From assembly GCF_017315725.1 (NCBI RefSeq), contig NZ_JAFLRG010000001.1, forward strand, positions 806,001 through 870,000: a stretch of 64,000 nucleotides of DNA, given 5' to 3'. Within the stretch, counting starts at the first letter, position 1; each line of letters opens with the position of its first letter. Positions 55,458 to 63,607 of the stretch are shown here, piece after piece. The stretch is from Trinickia acidisoli. Lineage in GTDB: Bacteria; Pseudomonadota; Gammaproteobacteria; Burkholderiales; Burkholderiaceae. Both the position numbers and the translations under genes were made by a program. The notes under the pieces are model-generated. The model did no database searches. It was not told the DNA's origin and saw only the letters and a list, made by a program, of their open reading frames with translations.

Positions 55458-56278
55458 ATCGATGGTGCAAGGCAGGGCTGCGCAGTGCGGCCCTGATGAT
55501 GGTGGTACAGAGTGCATGGGCCGCGGGCCCGCAAGCGGCGCCGGCGCATATGCCGCCCCCGGTGGCAGCGCTGCCCGCAGCGCCGGCCGCACCGGTTGCA
55601 GGACATGCCGACGACGACGGGCGGATTCGCATTCAACTCGTTGCGCGCGATCAAGTCGATCTGTCGAGCGAAATCAGCGCGAAGATCGCGTCGATGCCGT
55701 TTCGCGACGGCGACGCATTCCACGCGGGGCAGACACTGATCTCGCTCGATTGCTCGCTCTACGCGGCGCAATTGCACAAGGCGCAAGCCGAAGCTGATGC
55801 GGCCGTGCAACTGAAGCATGTCAACGACCGGCTCTCGCAACTGCATTCGATTGGCGAGATCGACGTGGAAGAAGCCGACGCCAAGGCGAAAGAGGGTGCG
55901 GCCGAGGTGGCCTATATGCAGGCCACCGTGCACAAGTGCAGCATCGCCGCGCCGTTCGACGGGCGGGTGGTCAAGCGCAGCGCGGCGGCGCAGCAGTTCG
56001 CCGAGCCCGGCAAGACCCTGCTCACGATTGTCGATACGAGTCATCTCGAACTCAAGATGATCGTGCCGTCGAAATGGCTCGCCTGGCTCAAGCCTGGCCA
56101 TCCGCTGACGGTGAACGTCGATGAGGTCGGTAAGACGTATCCGGCGACGGTGGCGCGCATCGGCGCACGCGTGGATCCCGTGACGCAGACCGTCGACGTG
56201 ACGGCCGCGCTCGCGGGTCATACCCCCGAACTCCTGCCCGGCATGAGCGGGTGGGCGAGCTTCGGCGCCGGCCACTAG
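55454..56278 (+). CDS. Periplasmic adaptor (HlyD/RND membrane-fusion type)
   Basis: A 274-residue exported adaptor. The signal (about 8-24, GLRSAALMMVVQSAWAA) ends in an AWAAG site. The lipoyl/barrel-sandwich halves are DQVDLSSEISAKIASMPFRD and ATVHKCSIAAPFDGRVVKRS, joined by a short helical hairpin (about 100-145). The beta-barrel part (LELKMIVPSKWLAWLKPGH) follows. It is short compared with classical RND adaptors (about 350-400) and lacks the full membrane-proximal domain. No RND pump gene is adjacent. Confidence 0.9.
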   Translation: MNRWCKAGLRSAALMMVVQSAWAAGPQAAPAHMPPPVAALPAAPAAPVAGHADDDGRIRIQLVARDQVDLSSEISAKIASMPFRDGDAFHAGQTLISLDCSLYAAQLHKAQAEADAAVQLKHVNDRLSQLHSIGEIDVEEADAKAKEGAAEVAYMQATVHKCSIAAPFDGRVVKRSAAAQQFAEPGKTLLTIVDTSHLELKMIVPSKWLAWLKPGHPLTVNVDEVGKTYPATVARIGARVDPVTQTVDVTAALAGHTPELLPGMSGWASFGAGH

Positions 56279-56283
56279 CCGCC

Positions 56284-57762
56284 ATGAACGCCCCGCTGCG
56301 TATCGAGGCGAGTGCGCTCGCCGTGCTCTGGCAATTGTCGGCGCGCGCGCGCGAAGCGCCGAGCGAGGAAACGCTCGGCTTCGTCATCGTCAACGAATCG
56401 CTCTCGCTCGTGCCGTACCGCCAAGCGGCATGGTGGCGCGCGCCCGCGCCTGTGCCGGGGGCGGTTGCCGCCGTCTCGGGGCTGCCGCAGAGCGATCCGG
56501 GCGCACCCTACGTGCAGTGGCTCGGCGAGGTGTGCCGCGTGCTCGAACGGCGTTCGGCGCACCCGGAGCATGCGGCGCATCCGGCAGCCGCGCCGTCGCA
56601 GCAAGCGCAAGCACGAGTGCACGATGGTTCCGACGCAGGAGCGGCGACAGTGGCCGCCGCCGAGGCGCAGCCGGTCGACCCCGCGGAGCGCGCACGGCCG
56701 CGCGCGTTGACCGCCGACGACCTGCCCGATGCGCTCGCCGCCGATTGGGATGCCTGGTGGCCCACGCATGCGCTCTGGTTGCCGCTCGTCGATCGCACGG
56801 GCCGCTCGCTCGGCGGCGTGGTCTTTGCGCGCGAGCAGCCGTGGTCGCCCATTGACGAAGCGCTGCTCGCGGAACTCGCGCGTGTCTGGTCGCACGCGCT
56901 TGCGGCGTTTTCGCCGCGCACGTCGTGGATCGAGCGCGCCAAGCTCACGCTGCGCGCCGGCAAGCATCGGCGCCGTGCGCTCGCGGCGATCGCCTGCGCG
57001 CTCATCCTGCCCGTGCCGCTGACCGTGCTCGCGCCGGCCGAGGTGACGGCCAAGGACCCGTTCGTCGTGCGCGCGCCGCTCGACGGCGTCATCGACCACC
57101 TGTTCGCGCAGCCGAACCAGCGCGTGGCGGCCGGCGCGCCGCTGTTCGCGCTCGATTCGACGACGCTCGCCTCGCGCTACGCGCTCGCGAACAAGGACTA
57201 CGCGACGGCGCAGGAGGAATATCGGCAAACCGCGCAGCTCGCGGTGACCGACGACAAAGATCGGCTCGACATGGCGCTGCGCAAGGGCAAGCTCGACGAG
57301 AGCGCGGTCGAGCTCGACTACACGGCGCGCGAGCTTGCGCGCGTGCGCGTGAATGCGCCGCGCGCAGGCGTGGCCGTCTTCTCCGATCCGAACGATTGGA
57401 ACGGCAAAGCGGTGTCCGTCGGCGAAAAAGTCATGCTGCTCGCCGATCCGGCCAGCGTCGAGCTGACGGCCTATGTGCCGGTGGCCGACAACGTCGACGT
57501 CGTGCCGGGCGCGACGCTCACGCTATACCCGAAGAGCTCGCCGCTGGCCTCCTACGATGCGCGCATCGACACGGTCGCCTACCGCGCGGAGCCGACGCCG
57601 GACGGCGTGGTCGCCTACCGCGTGAAGGCGACGTTCACAGGCGCCGTCAAGCCGCCGCTCGGCGTGATGGGTACCGCGCGCATTCATGGCCGCTGGGTGC
57701 CGCTCGCCTACTACCTGCTGCGCCGACCGCTTGCAACGGTGCGGCAGTGGCTCGGCTGGTAG
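56284..57762 (+). CDS. Membrane-fusion protein with GAF-like N-terminal domain
   Basis: A 492-residue inner-membrane adaptor. Residues about 1-215 form a cytoplasmic domain that resembles GAF (HALWLPLVDRTGRSLGGVVF, then PWSPIDEALLAELARVWSHA), with a poorly conserved Ala/Gln-rich insert. One membrane helix (about 236-252, ALAAIACALILPVPLTVLA) follows. The periplasmic part is HlyD-like: RAPLDGVIDHLFAQPNQRV, a helical hairpin, and VNAPRAGVAVFSDPNDW. GAF-like domains can bind small ligands or nucleotides, so export might be gated from the cytoplasm; this is inference. It starts 5 bp after the previous stop; the ATG at 56251 is not used. Confidence 0.85.
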   Translation: MNAPLRIEASALAVLWQLSARAREAPSEETLGFVIVNESLSLVPYRQAAWWRAPAPVPGAVAAVSGLPQSDPGAPYVQWLGEVCRVLERRSAHPEHAAHPAAAPSQQAQARVHDGSDAGAATVAAAEAQPVDPAERARPRALTADDLPDALAADWDAWWPTHALWLPLVDRTGRSLGGVVFAREQPWSPIDEALLAELARVWSHALAAFSPRTSWIERAKLTLRAGKHRRRALAAIACALILPVPLTVLAPAEVTAKDPFVVRAPLDGVIDHLFAQPNQRVAAGAPLFALDSTTLASRYALANKDYATAQEEYRQTAQLAVTDDKDRLDMALRKGKLDESAVELDYTARELARVRVNAPRAGVAVFSDPNDWNGKAVSVGEKVMLLADPASVELTAYVPVADNVDVVPGATLTLYPKSSPLASYDARIDTVAYRAEPTPDGVVAYRVKATFTGAVKPPLGVMGTARIHGRWVPLAYYLLRRPLATVRQWLGW

Positions 57763-57802
57763 GCCATGCGCGGCCTGCGCTTTCATGTGACCTAGCCATT
57801 CG

Positions 57803-59914
57803 ATGTCCCGCCTACCGCCCCTTCGCCAAGAACTGAGCTTGACGCCCGGCGCCGCCACGCCGGACGGCGCACCGACGTGGATGCTCCACGATCCGGCGGG
57901 GAACCGCTTCTTTCAGATCGGCTGGCCAGCGTTCGAGATGCTCTCGCGCTGGCCGCTCGACGACGCCGAGGCGATCGTCGCGTCGGTGAACGCCGACACC
58001 GCACTGACGCTGACGATGGACGATTTCGAGTCGCTCGTGCGGATGCTGCGTCATCAGCATTTGCTCGTGGCCTCGAGCCCGGCCGATACCGGGCGGCTCC
58101 ACAGCGCGGCCACGGCGAGCAAGCTCTCGCACGCGATGTGGCTGCTCAAGCACTACCTGATGATCCGCGTGCCGCTGTGGCGGCCGATGCCGTTCCTGCG
58201 GCGCTTCGCGCGCTACGCCGAGATCGCCTATCGGCCCGGGTTCTGGGCCGTGGTCGCGCTTGTGGCGCTGACCGGGCTCGTGCTCGTATCGCGCCGCTGG
58301 GACGAGTTCGTTCATACGTTCCACGGCTATGCCGATCTGCGCGGGCTCCTTGCGCTCGGCCTCGCGCTCGGTTTTGCGAAGGTGCTGCATGAGTTCGGGC
58401 ATGCGTTCACGGCGCACCGCTATGGGTGCCGTGTGCCGACAATGGGCGTGGCGCTGCTCGTGATGGTGCCGGTGCTCTACACCGATACGACAGAAGCGTG
58501 GAAGGTGCCGGGGCGGGCCGAACGATTGCGCATCGGTGCGGCCGGCATGCTGACGGAGCTTGCGTTGGCCGCCTTCGCCACGCTGGCCTGGAGCCTTCTG
58601 CCCGATGGGCCGATGCGCGCGGGCGCGTTCCTGCTCGCGACGACGACGTGGATCGGCACGCTGACGATCAACGCCAGCCCGTTCATGCGCTTCGACGGCT
58701 ACTTCTTGCTGTCCGATTGGCTCGACATGCCGAACCTGCACGACCGCGCGTTCGCGTTCGGCCGCTGGTGGATAAGAGAGCGGCTGTTCGGCCTCCGCGA
58801 TCCGCAGCCCGAGCCGTGTGCGCCGCGGCGCCGCCGTTTCTTGATCGCGTTTTCGTTCGTGACTTGGCTTTATCGGCTCGCGGTGTTTTTCTCGATCGCG
58901 CTCGTTGTCTATCACACGTTTTTCAGGGCGCTGGGCGTGGCGCTGTTCTGCGTCGAGTTCGGTTGGTTTATCGCGCGGCCCGTCGTGCGTGAGATAACCG
59001 CTTGCTGGCATCGTCGCGCCGCGCTGCGGTGGTGCCGCGCGACACGGCGCACGTCGATCGCGGCGGCCGTGCTGTTCGCTTTCGTCGTGTTGCCGTGGCA
59101 TGGCGGCGTCGGCGCGCCGGCCGTGCTGGGGCCGCAGCGTGCGCAAGGCCTCTACGTCCCCGAAGCCGCCTACGTGACCGACGCGGCGCCGATCGCACGC
59201 GACGGCCAGCGCGTACACGCGGGCGATGTATTGGCCGTGCTGGCGTCGCCCGATCTCACGCACAAGCTGCAAGCGGCGCAAGCCGACGAAGCGCTGCTGC
59301 GCTGGCAGGTCGAGCAGCAATCGTTCGACGAGCGGTTGCTCGAACAGGGCGTGGCGCTGCAGCGCCACTGGGATGCGGCGAAGCAAACGGTCGCGGGGCT
59401 CACGGCGCAAGTCGCGCAATTGACGTTGCGCGCGCCGTTCGACGGTCTCGTGCAGACCGACGAAGCGCTGGCCCCCGGCACGTGGCTGCCGCGCGGCGAG
59501 CACTTGTTCGATGTCGTTGGGCCGACGGGCGTGAAGGGGGAGGCGTTCGTTGGCGAGAACGATGCGGCGCGCGTTGCGCCTGGGGACCGCGTGACGTTCG
59601 TCTCCAAGCTGCCCGAACTCGGCGCGCTTTCGTGCGTCGTGACGGCTGTTGATCGCGTCAACTCCGCCACGCTCGACGTCCCCTCGCTCGCGAGCGTATA
59701 CGGCGGCCCGCTGCCGGTTCAGCTTCAGCCCGGCACGCGCCAGCTCGTGCCGCTGGCAGCGATCTATCGTGTGCGGATCGGCGAGTGTCCGGCGCAGGAG
59801 GCGTGGCCGCGCGAGCTCGTTGGAGAAGCGACGATCGGCGGTACACGGCAAAGCTTCGCTTGGCGTGGGCTGAAATGGCTCGCGTCGGTGTTCGAGCGTG
59901 AGAGCGGGGCGTAA
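57803..59914 (+). CDS. PqqD-like / M50 zinc metalloprotease / HlyD-type fusion protein
   Basis: A 703-residue polytopic membrane protein. Residues about 1-95 look like a PqqD-type domain (NRFFQIGWPAFEMLSRW). The M50 site-2-protease part has the zinc motif HEFGH at 196-200 in KVLHEFGHAFTAHRYGC and a later metal-ligand region FMRFDGYFLLSDW (Asp298). About eight hydrophobic segments span 145-480. The C-terminal part (about 490-700) is periplasmic adaptor-like: GDVLAVLASPDLTHKLQ, a helical hairpin, and LTLRAPFDGLVQTDEALAPG. Such fusions are annotated as peptide zinc metalloproteases. It probably processes or handles an exported substrate; the giant protein is the obvious candidate. Confidence 0.88.
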   Translation: MSRLPPLRQELSLTPGAATPDGAPTWMLHDPAGNRFFQIGWPAFEMLSRWPLDDAEAIVASVNADTALTLTMDDFESLVRMLRHQHLLVASSPADTGRLHSAATASKLSHAMWLLKHYLMIRVPLWRPMPFLRRFARYAEIAYRPGFWAVVALVALTGLVLVSRRWDEFVHTFHGYADLRGLLALGLALGFAKVLHEFGHAFTAHRYGCRVPTMGVALLVMVPVLYTDTTEAWKVPGRAERLRIGAAGMLTELALAAFATLAWSLLPDGPMRAGAFLLATTTWIGTLTINASPFMRFDGYFLLSDWLDMPNLHDRAFAFGRWWIRERLFGLRDPQPEPCAPRRRRFLIAFSFVTWLYRLAVFFSIALVVYHTFFRALGVALFCVEFGWFIARPVVREITACWHRRAALRWCRATRRTSIAAAVLFAFVVLPWHGGVGAPAVLGPQRAQGLYVPEAAYVTDAAPIARDGQRVHAGDVLAVLASPDLTHKLQAAQADEALLRWQVEQQSFDERLLEQGVALQRHWDAAKQTVAGLTAQVAQLTLRAPFDGLVQTDEALAPGTWLPRGEHLFDVVGPTGVKGEAFVGENDAARVAPGDRVTFVSKLPELGALSCVVTAVDRVNSATLDVPSLASVYGGPLPVQLQPGTRQLVPLAAIYRVRIGECPAQEAWPRELVGEATIGGTRQSFAWRGLKWLASVFERESGA

Positions 59915-59961
59915 GCGCTAGAACGGGAATTCGGCCAGCCGGTACCGGCCCCAGCCTCACA

Positions 59962-60882
59962 TCAACTCGGCCAATGCTCCGCCACATCGGCCAGCGTCTC
60001 CCTCAACCAAACGCTTGCGGGATCGAGCTGACTGCGCGGATGCCACGCCGCGAACATCGTGAAACCGCGCGCATCGAACGGCAGGTCGAATACGTCGAGC
60101 GTGTCGCGATGGCGCGTGACGAGCCGTGACGGTAGTGTCGAGACATAGTCGGTCATCGCGAGCAACTCGGGTACGACCGTGAAGTGCTGCACCGACAGCG
60201 CAACGCGGCGCGCCCGCCCGAGCGCTTGCAGATGCTCGTCCATGAAGCCGAAGAAGCTGCCGCCGCTCGTCGATACCAGTACGTGATCGAGCGCGCAATA
60301 GGCATCGAGGTCCAAAGGCGACGCCCCGCGCGGATGCCCCTTGCGCTGCGCGAAGACGAACCGTTCGTCGTAAAGCTTGCGCGCCTTCGCCCATGCCGGG
60401 ACCATCCGCTCCGAACCGACCAGCAGATCGATTTCGCCACGCTCGAAACGCTCGACGCTCGTCGATTGCTCGACCGCGACGAACGCAAGCTGCACGTTCG
60501 GCCCGGCGCGCCCCGCCCAAGACTGCATCAGCCGAAAACCAAGCACCGCCACCGCCTGATCGCTCCCGGCCACCGTGAACCGTCGCTGATCGGCAAATGG
60601 GTCGAACGAGGGCTGCCGGCGCACGACCGCTTCGAGTTGCGCGAGCGCGGCCTTGAGCGGGGCCATGAGTTCGGTCCCGCGCGCGCTGCGCGTCATGCCG
60701 CGCCCGCTCGGCGCGGGGATCAAGAGCGGATCGCCGAAAATTTGCCGCAGTCGCGCCAATTGAGTGGAGACGGCCGGCTGCGTCAAATGCAGCCGCGTGG
60801 CCGCCCGCGTCACGTTCGACTCTTCAAGCAGCGCGTCGAGCGAGACGAGCAGATTGAGATCGATGCCTCTGAGATCAATCAT
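59962..60882 (-). CDS. LysR-family transcriptional regulator
   Basis: A 306-residue regulator. The start is the ATG at 60882 (MIDLRGIDLNLLVSLDALL), the normal LysR opening; an ATG 11 codons upstream is less likely. The helix-turn-helix is SNVTRAATRLHLTQPAVSTQ. The remainder is a periplasmic-binding-protein-like effector domain (RRFTVAGSDQAVAVLGFRLM; LLAMTDYVSTLPSRL). It is divergent from the oxidoreductase gene at 61000 and probably controls it. Confidence 0.95.
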   Translation of the reverse strand: MIDLRGIDLNLLVSLDALLEESNVTRAATRLHLTQPAVSTQLARLRQIFGDPLLIPAPSGRGMTRSARGTELMAPLKAALAQLEAVVRRQPSFDPFADQRRFTVAGSDQAVAVLGFRLMQSWAGRAGPNVQLAFVAVEQSTSVERFERGEIDLLVGSERMVPAWAKARKLYDERFVFAQRKGHPRGASPLDLDAYCALDHVLVSTSGGSFFGFMDEHLQALGRARRVALSVQHFTVVPELLAMTDYVSTLPSRLVTRHRDTLDVFDLPFDARGFTMFAAWHPRSQLDPASVWLRETLADVAEHWPS

Positions 60883-60999
60883 GTTGATGGGTCCAATGCC
60901 AATAATTGATTTCAAGAATACGTGCGGCGACCCTAGAGTTCAATCGTCCGATCTCATTCGGTCTCATTCAATCTCTCGAACTCTACGAAGGAAACCATC
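60883..60999. promoter_or_regulatory. Divergent promoter region, LysR regulator and oxidoreductase
   Basis: A 117-bp gap between two divergent starts. It holds a tandem TCTCATTC repeat (60952-60959 and 60962-60969, 10-bp spacing) and AAGGAAA before the ATG at 61000. Such gaps normally hold the LysR-binding site, but the exact box is not certain. Confidence 0.5.
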
Positions 61000-62088
61000 A
61001 TGAAAGCCTGGATGCTCGACGAACCCGGTAAGCCTTTGGCGCTGCGCGACGAACCGATGCCGCAACCGCGCCGCGGCGCCGTATTGCTGCGCATGGAGGC
61101 GGTGCCGCTGCTCAGCTATACGCGCGCCTATGTCGAAGGCAAGCTGCCGTACGCGTTTCCGCCCGGACCGTTTTCGCCGGGGACGAACGGCATTGGCCGC
61201 ATCGAAGCGCTCGGCGAAGGCGTGTTCGGCTTTCGCAAAGGGCAGCGTGTGGCAGTGAACCCCTACTGGCTGGCCGACGAAACGGTGAACGAGCCCGAGC
61301 AGATCCTGATCGGGTTGACCGGCATCAGCGCCGGCGGCGCGCCGATGCTGGCCGATTTTCCGCATGGCACGTGGCGCGAGTTCGCCGAGTTTCCGGCTTC
61401 GACGATCGTCGCGCTCGACGGCCTCGACGCAATGCCGTCATCGCGCCTGGCCGCGCTCGGCAAGCTGTTGGTGCCATTCGGAGGCTTGCGGCGCGGACGG
61501 CTCGCGGCCGGCGAGACCGTCGTCGTCAATGGCGCGACGGGTTACTTCGGTTCGGCCGCGGTGCTCGCCGCGCTGGCGCTCGGCGCGCGCCGCGTCGTCG
61601 CGCTGGGCCGGCGCGCGCAGGCGCTCGCTGCGCTCGTCGAGTCGGGCCAGGGCAGGGTGTCGCCGGTCGTGCTGACGGGCGATGGCGCGCGCGACGTCGC
61701 GGCGATTCGCGAAGCAGCGGGTGGGGGCGTCGATTTGGCATTCGACATGGTGGGCCATGCGACCGATGCGAACGCGACGCTCGCGGCGCTGCGCAGCTTG
61801 CGCCGCAACGGCCGGCTCGTGCTGATGGGCAGCATGCAAGTGGAGTTGCCGATTCCCTACGGCGAGATGTTGATCAACAACTGGGAGCTGATCGGCCACT
61901 TCATGTATACGCGTGCCGATTATCTGACGCTCGTTGCGCTCGTCGCCTCGGGGCAGTTGTCGCTCGACGCCGTGGACGTAACGACATACGCGTTCGCACG
62001 GTTGGAAGCGGCGATCGATCGTGCGGGCAGTGCGCAGGGGCTGCAATGCACGGTCGTATTGAGCGATGGCGAAGGCGCTCAACATTGA
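61000..62088 (+). CDS. Zinc-free alcohol dehydrogenase/quinone oxidoreductase-like protein (MDR)
   Basis: A 362-residue medium-chain dehydrogenase/reductase. The GroES-like part (about 1-150) includes GPFSPGTNGIGRIEALGEGV and KGQRVAVNPYW. The Rossmann NAD(P) site is VVVNGATGYFGSAAVLAALA near residue 175. The four-cysteine structural-zinc loop of classical alcohol dehydrogenases is not present, so it is more like quinone oxidoreductases. Substrate unknown. Likely regulated by the divergent LysR protein. Confidence 0.88.
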   Translation: MKAWMLDEPGKPLALRDEPMPQPRRGAVLLRMEAVPLLSYTRAYVEGKLPYAFPPGPFSPGTNGIGRIEALGEGVFGFRKGQRVAVNPYWLADETVNEPEQILIGLTGISAGGAPMLADFPHGTWREFAEFPASTIVALDGLDAMPSSRLAALGKLLVPFGGLRRGRLAAGETVVVNGATGYFGSAAVLAALALGARRVVALGRRAQALAALVESGQGRVSPVVLTGDGARDVAAIREAAGGGVDLAFDMVGHATDANATLAALRSLRRNGRLVLMGSMQVELPIPYGEMLINNWELIGHFMYTRADYLTLVALVASGQLSLDAVDVTTYAFARLEAAIDRAGSAQGLQCTVVLSDGEGAQH

Positions 62089-62163
62089 GCGAAAGCGGGA
62101 GACGTTCGATCTCGATCGGCCGTATCCCCCGCGTTTTACGAAGACGTTCGTGCAACTGCGAGA

Positions 62164-62187
62164 GCCCGGCCGCGATGACGGCCGGGC
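62164..62187. terminator. Hairpin between convergent genes, possible bidirectional terminator
   Basis: A perfect 9-bp GC-only stem (GCCCGGCCG with CGGCCGGGC) around the loop CGATGA. It lies between the ends of the oxidoreductase (62088) and efflux-pump (62221) genes, where a shared terminator is expected. No T-run follows on either strand, so termination would be weak or factor-assisted. Confidence 0.5.
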
Positions 62188-62220
62188 ATGTTGCGAAGAG
62201 GCGGATCGTGGTCGACGCGC

Positions 62221-63456
62221 TCAAGCAGTCGTCTTCGACGAGCAAACGACCGGAGCGATGCCGCGCGGCAGATTGGACCATCGCAGCAAGATGGGGAATG
62301 CGATGCAGCCGATCGCCGCGACAACGGTGACGAATGCCGCGAGTGCCGCCACGGTGCCGGGCAACGCCGCGACCACATAGATCGCCAGTGCGCCCGCGCT
62401 CAAATGCATCGCACCCATGAGGCCGGAGGCGGCGCCGGCGTTGTTCGGGAAGCTCGTGACGCCGCCCGCGAACGAGAGCGGCAACAGAAAGCCGTTCGCG
62501 AGCGTGACCACCGAGATCGCGAGAATCATCGGCAGCGGCGCGGTGCCGCCGAGCCAGCCGGCCGCGAGCAGACACGCCGCGCCGGCTGCAAGAATCGTGA
62601 AGCCCACGCCGATCAAGCGATCGATGCCGTACGTCTTCGCGAAATGGCGCGAGGTCAGATTGCCTGCGATGTAGGTGACCGAGAGGCTCATGTAGCAATA
62701 ACTGATCGTCTTCGTCGAGAGCCCCATGTTGACGAGAATCACGGGCGAGGCGGCCAGGTAGCCGAGATAGGCCGCATAGCCGACGCACAGATTGAGCGCG
62801 TAGGACCAGAACCGAGGCGCGGCGAGCAGCATCGGATAGCTGCGGAACGTGCGCGCGACGTTGCTATGGCGACTGGACTTCGGCACCGTCTCGGGGATGT
62901 AGACGGCCAGCAATACGATTGCGACGACGCCGAGCGCCGCCGTGAACCAGAACGGCGCGCGCCACGACACATAGCTCGTGATGTAGCCCCCGACGAGCGG
63001 CGAGAGCGCAGGGGAGGCACCGACGATCGGCATGATCGTCGTGAACGTGCGTGCGGCCGTCTTGGCGTCGAAGATGTCGCTGACGATCGCGCGGCCGATG
63101 ACCATGCCGGCGCCCGCACCGAACGCTTGGAAAATGCGAGCGAGCCCGAACGCCGCGACGCTCGGCGCGAGCGAGCAGCCGATCGACGCGATCGCATAGA
63201 GCAGCATGCCGCCGATGACGAGGCGCCGCCGGCCGTAGGCATCGGAGAGCGGGCCGTACAGCGCCTGCGCGAGCGCGAGCCCGATCACGTAGATGCTGAA
63301 CGTATGCTGCAGCGCCGAGATCGGCGTGCCGAATGCTTGCGCGGCGAGCGGCATGCCGGGCAGGTTGATGTCGGAGGCGACCAGTCCGCTCGCGCTGAGC
63401 AGCACGAGCGTGACGAGCAGCACGCCCTGCGGAAGGGCAAAACGAGGCTGATTCAT
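62221..63456 (-). CDS. Bcr/CflA-type multidrug efflux MFS transporter
   Basis: A 411-residue, 12-helix major facilitator drug:H+ antiporter. The start is the ATG at 63456 (MNQPRFALPQGVLLVTLVLL); upstream in-frame sequence is polar and unlike the family. The opening ASDINLPGMPLAAQAFG and the motif A loop GPLSDAYGRRRLVIGG are typical of the Bcr/CflA (DHA1) group, as is GRAIVSDIFDA. The drug substrate is unknown. It is divergent from a LysR gene. Confidence 0.93.
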   Translation of the reverse strand: MNQPRFALPQGVLLVTLVLLSASGLVASDINLPGMPLAAQAFGTPISALQHTFSIYVIGLALAQALYGPLSDAYGRRRLVIGGMLLYAIASIGCSLAPSVAAFGLARIFQAFGAGAGMVIGRAIVSDIFDAKTAARTFTTIMPIVGASPALSPLVGGYITSYVSWRAPFWFTAALGVVAIVLLAVYIPETVPKSSRHSNVARTFRSYPMLLAAPRFWSYALNLCVGYAAYLGYLAASPVILVNMGLSTKTISYCYMSLSVTYIAGNLTSRHFAKTYGIDRLIGVGFTILAAGAACLLAAGWLGGTAPLPMILAISVVTLANGFLLPLSFAGGVTSFPNNAGAASGLMGAMHLSAGALAIYVVAALPGTVAALAAFVTVVAAIGCIAFPILLRWSNLPRGIAPVVCSSKTTA

Positions 63457-63607
63457 AGCGGTTGTTCCTTTATTTTTTGCATGTCCGGATTGGCCCTTCG
63501 TCGAGACCGCGGGCCGGATGCATTGACGACACGGCTTAGCGTAATGGCTGGATATAATGCCGTCCAAGACTTAATCAATCCGAGTTGATGCAAGAAAGGA
63601 CATAACC
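63457..63607. promoter_or_regulatory. Divergent control region, efflux pump and LysR regulator
   Basis: A 151-bp gap. TATAAT at 63553-63558 is a perfect rightward -10 sequence, though no well-spaced -35 is seen. The dyad ATCAA-N6-TTGAT (63574-63589) fits a LysR-type T-N11-A recognition site and overlaps the expected transcription start of the regulator. AAAGGA at 63595-63600 is the ribosome-binding site for the GTG at 63608. Confidence 0.6.

Noticed and set aside
55454..59914. Classical RND or ABC efflux operon
   Set aside because: TolC and adaptors are present but no RND pump or nucleotide-binding ABC motifs (Walker A plus LSGGQ) occur in any gene here.
62188..63588. Rightward open frame of 466 codons opposite the efflux pump
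   Set aside because: Almost entirely Arg, Glu, Asp and Ala; a typical antisense shadow of a membrane-protein gene.
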